64,000 nucleotides of DNA, from contig JAFAFA010000042.1 of NCBI GenBank assembly GCA_023423695.1, forward strand, positions 62,001 through 126,000. The letters are read 5' to 3'. Made by a program: the position numbers and the translations under genes. The stretch's first letter is position 1. Each line of letters begins with the position of its first letter. This stretch comes from Pseudomonadota bacterium (GTDB lineage Bacteria > Pseudomonadota > Alphaproteobacteria > Azospirillales > Azospirillaceae). Shown here piece by piece: positions 58,238 to 64,000 of this stretch. The notes under the pieces were generated by a model. The model worked only from the letters and a program-made list of their open reading frames with translations. It was not told where the DNA came from and did not search any database.

Positions 58238-61036
58238 TTGCCGGGCAGCAACGTCGTCATCGTCGAATCGCCGGCCAAGGCGAAGACCATCAACAAGTAT
58301 CTGGGCGACGACTACACCGTCATCGCCAGCTTCGGCCATGTCCGCGACCTTCCGGCGCGGGACGGATCGGTGCGCCCAGATGAAGACTTCGCGATGGAAT
58401 GGGAGCTGGGCGACCGCTCCAAGCGCCACATCGACGAGATCGCCAAGGCGGTGAAATCGGCCGACCGCGTCTATCTCGCAACCGACCCGGATCGCGAGGG
58501 AGAGGCCATCGCCTGGCATCTGTCGGAACTGCTGCGCGAAAAGCACCTGACCGACAACCGCGACGTCCAGCGCATCACCTTCAACGAGATCACCAAGAGC
58601 GCGGTGCAAGCCGCCATCGCCAACCCGCGCGATGTGTCCCGCGAACTGGTCGACGCCTATCTGGCGCGCCGGGCGCTGGACTATCTGGTCGGCTTCACCC
58701 TGTCGCCGGTGCTGTGGCGCAAGCTGCCGGGCTCCAAGTCGGCCGGCCGCGTGCAGTCGGTGGCGCTGCGCCTGATCTGCGAGCGCGAGTCGGAGATCGA
58801 GGTCTTCAAGCCGCAGGAATACTGGTCGATCGCGGTGGGCTTCACCACGCCGGCCGGCTCCTCCTTCACCGCGTCGCTGACCCAGTTGGACGGCAAGAAG
58901 CTCGACAAGTTCGGTCTGCCCAACCGCGAGGCGGCGGAAGCCGCCGTGGCGAAGATCCGCCCGCAGGCCTTCACCGTCTCGACGGTCGAGCGCAAGCAGA
59001 GCCGCCGCAACCCGTCGCCGCCCTTCACCACCTCGACCCTGCAGCAGGAGGCCTCGCGCAAGCTGGGCTTCGGCGCCACCCGCACGATGCGGACCGCTCA
59101 GAAGCTGTATGAGGGCGTGGACATCGGCGGTGAGACGGTCGGCCTCATCACCTATATGCGAACCGACGGCGTCAGCCTGTCGCAGGAGGCCATCGACGGC
59201 GCCCGCAGCCTGATCGGCAGCCAGTATGGCGAGCGCTACGTCCCGGCCCAGCCGCGCGTCTACAAGACCGCCGCCAAGAACGCCCAGGAGGCCCACGAGG
59301 CCATCCGCCCGACCGACCTGCAGCGCCGGCCGGACACGGTTTCCGCCTATCTGGAAGGCGACGAGCTGCGGCTGTACGAGCTGATCTGGAAGCGCACGCT
59401 GGCGAGCCAGATGGAAAGCGCCGTGCTGGATCAGGTGGCGGTGGACATCGCCGGCCCGTCGAAGGACGTGGTGCTGCGCGCCACCGGCTCCATCGTCGTG
59501 TTCGACGGCTTCCTGAAGGTCTATCAGGAGGACCGCGACGACGCCGAAGACGACCAGCAGGAGCGCCGCCTGCCGGCCATGGACCAGGGCGACGCGCTTT
59601 CCCGCGGCGACATCAATCCGGAACAGCATTTCACCCAGCCGCCGCCGCGCTATTCCGAAGCCAGCCTCGTCAAGAAGCTGGAGGAGCTGGGGATCGGCCG
59701 CCCGTCCACCTACGCCTCGATCCTGCAGGTGCTGCAGGACCGCAATTACGTCCGGCTGGACAAGCGGCGCTTCATCCCGGAAGACCGCGGCCGGCTGGTG
59801 ACCGCCTTCCTGGAGAATTTCTTCCACCGTTATGTGGAGTACAACTTCACGGCGGAGCTGGAGAACCAGCTGGACGAGATCTCCGACGGCAAGATCGACT
59901 GGAAGACCGTCCTGCGCGACTTCTGGACCGCCTTCGACGTGGCGGTGAACGGCACCAAGGATCTGACGATCACCCAGGTGCTGACCACGCTCGACAACGA
60001 ACTGGGCGCCCACTTCTTCCCCGCCGCCACCGAGGACGGCCATGATCCGCGCGTCTGCCCGGTCTGCCGCGAGGGCCGGCTGGGGCTGAAGCTGGGCAAG
60101 ATGGGCGCCTTCATCGGCTGCTCGCGCTATCCGGAGTGCCGCTACACCCGGCCGCTGGCCGTCGCCAACGACGAGAACGGCGAGGCGCAGGAAGGCCCGC
60201 GCGAGCTGGGCAACGATCCGGAAACCGGCCTGCCGGTGACGGTGCGGCGCGGCCCCTACGGCGCCTACATCCAGTTGGGCCCGGCGCCCACTGCGGCGGT
60301 CGCTCCGGCGGAGGAGCCGGCCGCCGAGGAGCCCGCCGCCGACGGCAAGAAGACCAAGGCGAAGAAAAAGAAGAAGGACGACACGCCGAAGCCCAAGCGG
60401 GTGTCACTGCCCAAGGGCATGGCGGCGGCCGACGTCGATCTCGACACCGCCCTGAAGCTGCTGGCCCTGCCCCGCACCATCGGCAACCACCCGGAGACGG
60501 GCGAGGAGATCAGCGCCGGCATCGGCCGCTTCGGTCCCTACCTGAAGCATGGCAGCGTCTACAAGTCGCTGACGCCCGATGACGACGTGCTGACCATCGG
60601 CATCAACCGCGCCGTCGATCTGCTGGCCGGCGCGGCCAAGAAGGCGTCGGCCCCGGCCAAGACACTGGGCGACCACCCGAAGACCGGCAAGCCGATCACC
60701 ATGGGCTCCGGCCGGTTCGGTCCCTATGTGAAGCACGCCAGCGTCTATGCCTCGATCCCGAAGGGGACGGAGCCGGACAGCGTCACTCTGGAACAGGCGC
60801 TGGAACTGATCGACGCCAAGGTCGCCAAGGACGCTGCCAAGAAGGGCAAGGCGCCAAAGGAGGCCGAGCCGGCCAAGGCCGAGGGAGCGGAGGCGGAAAA
60901 GCCCGCCAAGGCGAAGGCCCCGGCAAAGACTGCGGCGAAGAAGCCCGCCGCCAAGAAGGCGACCAAGGCCAAGGCCGCCAAGGACGCTCCGGCGGAAGCC
61001 ACGGCACCGAAGAAGAAGACCGCCAAGGCATCCTGA
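58238..61036 (+). CDS. topA: DNA topoisomerase I
   Basis: A 932-residue type IA topoisomerase. The TOPRIM domain has NVVIVESPAKAKTINKYLGD and YLATDPDREGEAIAWHLSEL. The active-site Tyr lies in GLITYMRTDGVSLS. One four-cysteine zinc motif is retained (CPVCREGRLGLKLGKMGAFI, then GCSRYPECRY). Topo-C repeats (GRFGPYLKHGSVYKSL and GRFGPYVKHASVYASI) and a Lys/Ala-rich tail of about 80 residues follow. I propose a TTG start at 58238 with GAAGGG upstream; a TTG at 58136 inside dprA is an alternative. It removes negative supercoils. Confidence 0.95.
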   Translation: MPGSNVVIVESPAKAKTINKYLGDDYTVIASFGHVRDLPARDGSVRPDEDFAMEWELGDRSKRHIDEIAKAVKSADRVYLATDPDREGEAIAWHLSELLREKHLTDNRDVQRITFNEITKSAVQAAIANPRDVSRELVDAYLARRALDYLVGFTLSPVLWRKLPGSKSAGRVQSVALRLICERESEIEVFKPQEYWSIAVGFTTPAGSSFTASLTQLDGKKLDKFGLPNREAAEAAVAKIRPQAFTVSTVERKQSRRNPSPPFTTSTLQQEASRKLGFGATRTMRTAQKLYEGVDIGGETVGLITYMRTDGVSLSQEAIDGARSLIGSQYGERYVPAQPRVYKTAAKNAQEAHEAIRPTDLQRRPDTVSAYLEGDELRLYELIWKRTLASQMESAVLDQVAVDIAGPSKDVVLRATGSIVVFDGFLKVYQEDRDDAEDDQQERRLPAMDQGDALSRGDINPEQHFTQPPPRYSEASLVKKLEELGIGRPSTYASILQVLQDRNYVRLDKRRFIPEDRGRLVTAFLENFFHRYVEYNFTAELENQLDEISDGKIDWKTVLRDFWTAFDVAVNGTKDLTITQVLTTLDNELGAHFFPAATEDGHDPRVCPVCREGRLGLKLGKMGAFIGCSRYPECRYTRPLAVANDENGEAQEGPRELGNDPETGLPVTVRRGPYGAYIQLGPAPTAAVAPAEEPAAEEPAADGKKTKAKKKKKDDTPKPKRVSLPKGMAAADVDLDTALKLLALPRTIGNHPETGEEISAGIGRFGPYLKHGSVYKSLTPDDDVLTIGINRAVDLLAGAAKKASAPAKTLGDHPKTGKPITMGSGRFGPYVKHASVYASIPKGTEPDSVTLEQALELIDAKVAKDAAKKGKAPKEAEPAKAEGAEAEKPAKAKAPAKTAAKKPAAKKATKAKAAKDAPAEATAPKKKTAKAS

Positions 61037-61071
61037 CCGAGCCGAAGGCGCCGTATGGCGGGGGCTGAGCA

Positions 61072-62886
61072 ATGGCGACCATTCGTGAAGCATTGCTTGC
61101 CGCCCTCGACCATCACGCCGCCGGCCGGCTCGACGCGGCGGCGACTCTCTACAGCCGCATCATCGAGGCGGATCACGGCCAGGCGGATGCCCACCATCTG
61201 CTCGGCGTCGCGTTGACGCAGATGGGGCGCGCAATCGATGCCGTCGCGTCCTTTCGAACGGCGATCCGTCTCGCGCCGGCGCAGGCCTCCTACCGGTCGA
61301 ACGCCGGAAACGCCCTGAAGGCGCTCGGGCGGGAGGACGACGCGCGCGCCTGCTGCCGCATGGCCCTCGCCCTGGAACCGGATCACCCGGATGCGCTGGG
61401 CAATCTCGCCGCCATGACCGCCGATCCTGGCGGGGCGCTGGTTATCGCCCGCCGCAGCGGCCGTCTCGACCCGCTGAAGGAAGAAACGCGGTTCAATTGC
61501 GGCGTTCTACAACGCCGCCTTGGACGCGAGGACGAGGCGCTGGACAGCTTTCGTGCCTGTCTGCTGCTTTCGCCTGCTCATGCCGCTGCCCTTCATGCGG
61601 CAGCCGAACTGGTGGAAAAGGATCGGCCGGCCGAGGCGGCTACCCTTTTCCTGCGGATCGCCCGTCTGGTTCCGGACTCCTTCGGGTCGCTCCTTCGCTC
61701 CGCGGCGGCTCTCTCGCGTTCCGGTGCGGTGGACGGCGCCATCGCCCTGCTCGACTGGCTGGTCCGCAAAGCTCCGGATCTGGCGGAAGCCCATTTCAAC
61801 CGCGCCGGCCTGCATCACGAATCGGGCAGCCTGGAGGCCGCGTCCGCCGGCTACCGCCGGACTCTCGCGCTGACGCCGGGCGATGCCGAGGCATGGTACA
61901 GCCTCGCGTCCGTGGAGAAGGACCGGCACCGGATGGAGGCCGCCACCAGGGGATACCGCCGGGCGCTGGCCGTCGCCCCGTCCTTCCAGGCGGCCGAACT
62001 CGATCTGCGCGTCGTGCTCGGCCGACAGTTTCCCGCCTGGCATTTCACCATGCTGGCGGATCAGGCGCGCAATGCCGCCTATCAGCGCGCGATAGACGCG
62101 GCGGTGAAGCCCGGCATGATCGTTCTGGAGATCGGCACCGGTGCGGGTCTGCTCGCCATGATGGCCGCCAGGGCCGGTGCCGCCCATGTCTACAGCTGCG
62201 AACTGTTGCGGCCGCTGGCGGAACTGGCGCGCGCAATCGTGTCCGACAACGGCTTGTCGGACCGGATCACCATCATCAACAAGCGGTCGTCGGAACTGCG
62301 CATCGGGGTCGATCTTCCCGAACCGGCCGATCTGCTGATCTCCGAAATCCTCGACGCCGGTCTGTTGGGTGAAGGAGCGGCGGCAAGCGTGGCAAAGGCG
62401 GCGCGCGCCCTGGTGAAGCCCGACGCCGTGATCCTGCCGCGAGGCGCGGTCATCAAGGCGATGCCAATCGAATGCCCGGCCTTGCGCAGCGTGAACCCGG
62501 TCGGCTCCATCGCCGGATTCGACCTGTCTCGGCTGGAGGCGTATCGCAACCTCTCCTATACCGTGCTGGCGTTGAACGATCTGCCGCACCGGCCGCTGGG
62601 GCCGCCAACCGATGTCTGCTGGATCAACCTGCGCAATCCGCCTGCGCATGGGCCGGTCGGGTCCGCCCGCCTCTCCATCGCCGCCGACGGTGCCCTGCAC
62701 GCCATCGCCTTCTGGTTCGAACTCCACATCGACGACAACACGGTGCTGTCCACCGCTCCGGGGTCGGAGTCGCGCCATTGGCAACAGGCTCTGCAATTCC
62801 TGGCGAGCGACCAACCGGTTCGGGTTGGCGACGCGGTCGAGGCCCGCCTGAGTTACATCGCCGGACGTCTTCACTTCACGATTTGA
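61072..62886 (+). CDS. TPR protein fused to a PRMT7/9-like arginine methyltransferase
   Basis: A 604-residue protein. Residues about 1-310 are eight or so TPR-like repeats (LLGVALTQMGRAIDAVASFR, HFNRAGLHHESGSLEAASAG). Residues about 315-604 are a class I methyltransferase with PRMT hallmarks: HFTMLADQARNAAYQRAIDA; SAM loop VLEIGTGAGLLAMMAARAGA at 351-370; ITIINKRSSELRIGVDL; a double-E loop with Glu425 and Glu434 nine apart in SEILDAGLLGEG; and an HW pair at 569-570 (SRHWQQALQFL). The pattern is closest to human PRMT7 and, with TPRs, PRMT9. It should methylate arginines; the target is unknown. The ribosomal L11 methyltransferase PrmA is a less good fit. Confidence 0.8.
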   Translation: MATIREALLAALDHHAAGRLDAAATLYSRIIEADHGQADAHHLLGVALTQMGRAIDAVASFRTAIRLAPAQASYRSNAGNALKALGREDDARACCRMALALEPDHPDALGNLAAMTADPGGALVIARRSGRLDPLKEETRFNCGVLQRRLGREDEALDSFRACLLLSPAHAAALHAAAELVEKDRPAEAATLFLRIARLVPDSFGSLLRSAAALSRSGAVDGAIALLDWLVRKAPDLAEAHFNRAGLHHESGSLEAASAGYRRTLALTPGDAEAWYSLASVEKDRHRMEAATRGYRRALAVAPSFQAAELDLRVVLGRQFPAWHFTMLADQARNAAYQRAIDAAVKPGMIVLEIGTGAGLLAMMAARAGAAHVYSCELLRPLAELARAIVSDNGLSDRITIINKRSSELRIGVDLPEPADLLISEILDAGLLGEGAAASVAKAARALVKPDAVILPRGAVIKAMPIECPALRSVNPVGSIAGFDLSRLEAYRNLSYTVLALNDLPHRPLGPPTDVCWINLRNPPAHGPVGSARLSIAADGALHAIAFWFELHIDDNTVLSTAPGSESRHWQQALQFLASDQPVRVGDAVEARLSYIAGRLHFTI

Positions 62887-63113
62887 CCGTGCCCGCGCGC
62901 ATAGGACGGGCATCGATCCGGAACTCTGTCGCCGGTTCAATTTCCTATCATATTAGTAGATATTTGTCCGGTTATAGCGATTTTAGATGTTGAATTCGAC
63001 AGCCATCTGTCGTCTCATTCTCCCCGGCCCGCAGGTTCCCCGTGTTACCCGCAGGCCGGGCGCGTTAAGCTGCCGGCGCTGCGCAACCCAAGCAATACGG
63101 GAGGACAACAACC

Positions 63114-63932
63114 ATGAGCGCCGCGGTTTCCACACACGATCCCCATGCCCCGCAGAACGCCCCGCTGGTCCTGCGCGAGGACCGCGATGGCGTCGCCACG
63201 CTGACGCTGAACCGGCCCAAGGCGCGCAACGCGCTGTCGGTGGGGCTGATGGCGGCGCTGCAGGACGCGCTGGATGCCATCCATGAGGACCGCTCCGTGC
63301 GTGCCGTGGTGCTGGCCGGGGCCGGCGGCGCCTTCTGCGCCGGGCATGATCTGAAGGAGATGCGCGCCGCCCCGTCGCGTGAGCTGTACGAGGCGCTGTT
63401 CACCCAGTGCTCGCGCCTGATGCTGACGATCAACCGCGTCCGTCAGCCGGTGATCGCCAAGGTGCGCGGCGTGGCGACCGCCGCCGGTTGCCAGCTGGTG
63501 GCGACCTGCGACCTCGCCTATTGCGAGGAGGAGGCGCGCTTTGCAACGCCAGGGGTGAATATCGGGCTGTTCTGCTCGACGCCGATGGTGGCGCTGACCC
63601 GCGCGGTCGGGCGCAAGGCGGCGATGGAGATGCTGCTGCTGGGCGACCTGATCGACGCGGAGGAGGCGGAGCGCATCGGCCTCGTCAACCGCACGGTGCC
63701 GGCCGATCAGCTGGACGAGGTGGTGGACGGCGTCGCGGCGAAGATCGCATCCAAGTCGCCGCTGACCCTCGCCACCGGCAAGGAGGCCTTCTACCGCCAG
63801 ATCGAGCTGGATGCCGAAGGCGCCTACGCCTATGCGGCAAAGGTGATGACCGAGAACATGATGGCGCAGGACGCCGCCGAGGGCATCGACGCCTTCCTGG
63901 GCAAGCGCACGCCGGTCTGGTGCGGCCGATGA
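63114..63932 (+). CDS. Enoyl-CoA hydratase (ECHDC3-like)
   Basis: A 272-residue crotonase-fold protein. VATLTLNRPKARNALSVGLM, AFCAGHDLKEMRAAPSRELY and PVIAKVRGVATAAGCQLVAT form the oxyanion hole region. ARFATPGVNIGLFCSTPMVA lacks the usual catalytic Glu and reads Asn/Phe instead. This resembles the ECHDC3 subgroup, whose chemistry is unclear. The last codon overlaps the start of the next gene (ATGA), so the two are co-translated. Confidence 0.88.
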   Translation: MSAAVSTHDPHAPQNAPLVLREDRDGVATLTLNRPKARNALSVGLMAALQDALDAIHEDRSVRAVVLAGAGGAFCAGHDLKEMRAAPSRELYEALFTQCSRLMLTINRVRQPVIAKVRGVATAAGCQLVATCDLAYCEEEARFATPGVNIGLFCSTPMVALTRAVGRKAAMEMLLLGDLIDAEEAERIGLVNRTVPADQLDEVVDGVAAKIASKSPLTLATGKEAFYRQIELDAEGAYAYAAKVMTENMMAQDAAEGIDAFLGKRTPVWCGR

Positions 63933-64000
63933 CCGGGCAGAAGATCACCGAGCCGGCCGACTACACCGACGCCTTCCTGCGCGGCGTGCTGGACAATGCG
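63929..64000 (+). CDS. CoA-binding protein, N-terminal start (partial)
   Basis: The first 24 residues are MTGQKITEPADYTDAFLRGV followed by LDNA, cut by the window edge. The pattern Y-x-D-x-F-[IL]-R-G-[IV]-L-D-x-[AV] just before a Rossmann loop is that of small CoA-binding-domain proteins (YccU type). The ATG overlaps the stop of the enoyl-CoA hydratase gene. Confidence 0.5.
   Translation, partial: MTGQKITEPADYTDAFLRGVLDNA

Overview
The window is about 64 kb of GC-rich alphaproteobacterial chromosome, most consistent with Azospirillum or a close relative in the Rhodospirillales. The pointers are the cell-cycle regulators GcrA and SciP, the alphaproteobacterial flagellar regulator FliX, the alphaproteobacterial type of NADP isocitrate dehydrogenase, a zinc-less DksA, CcoG, GlnD, and RpoN-type promoters in front of flagellar operons. 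Most of it is core chromosome with dense, well-spaced operons. I see no rRNA or tRNA genes, insertion sequence, prophage or CRISPR array.

Layout. 0-8 kb: the end of an NfeD-like gene, then on the minus strand icd, an ECF sigma/anti-sigma pair and gcrA; a SulP-STAS-cNMP fusion transporter; an unknown HTH protein next to short tandem repeats; an AT-rich gap; and a small secreted cysteine-containing protein. 8-18 kb: a CoxE-type VWA protein, a MESH1-like HD hydrolase, ccoG, glnD, an unknown small protein, a YdcF/SanA-like protein and rlpA. 17-23.5 kb: an overlapping housekeeping run dac-tmk-holB-metG-tatD-MBL. 23.6-28.6 kb: an orphan TRAP binding protein, an OpgC-SGNH-SGNH surface-glycan cassette and a YkgJ-type protein. 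28.6-34 kb: a PAS-GGDEF-EAL protein, recO and parC.

34-51 kb is a flagellar and cell-cycle region. The minus-strand operon fliL-fliM-DUF6468-motE diverges from flgF-flgG-flgA-flgH. A block of unrelated small genes follows (DUF1289, ATP-grasp, DUF6494, dksA). Then come fliX (minus), flgI-flgJ(N)-flgN-like, fliK-flgD and sciP. Three sites matching the sigma-54 consensus sit ahead of flgF, flgI and fliK, which suggests RpoN control of rod, ring and hook assembly.

51-64 kb: a TetR/MaoC divergent pair with a doubled palindromic operator, a second orphan TRAP binding protein paralogous to the first, mtnP, a rhomboid protease, an enoyl-CoA hydratase, dprA-topA, a TPR protein fused to a PRMT7/9-like arginine methyltransferase, another enoyl-CoA hydratase and the start of a CoA-binding protein.

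The most unusual signals are three. (1) A 29-codon ORF at 56.7 kb has a near-perfect Shine-Dalgarno sequence that is exactly complementary over 16 nt to a segment just downstream, across a GNRA-capped hairpin; this looks like a fold-back-controlled small-peptide RNA. (2) The TPR-PRMT protein at 61 kb is of a eukaryote-like type. (3) A tiny hydrophobic ORF at 53.7 kb is broken by a 20-bp tandem duplication.
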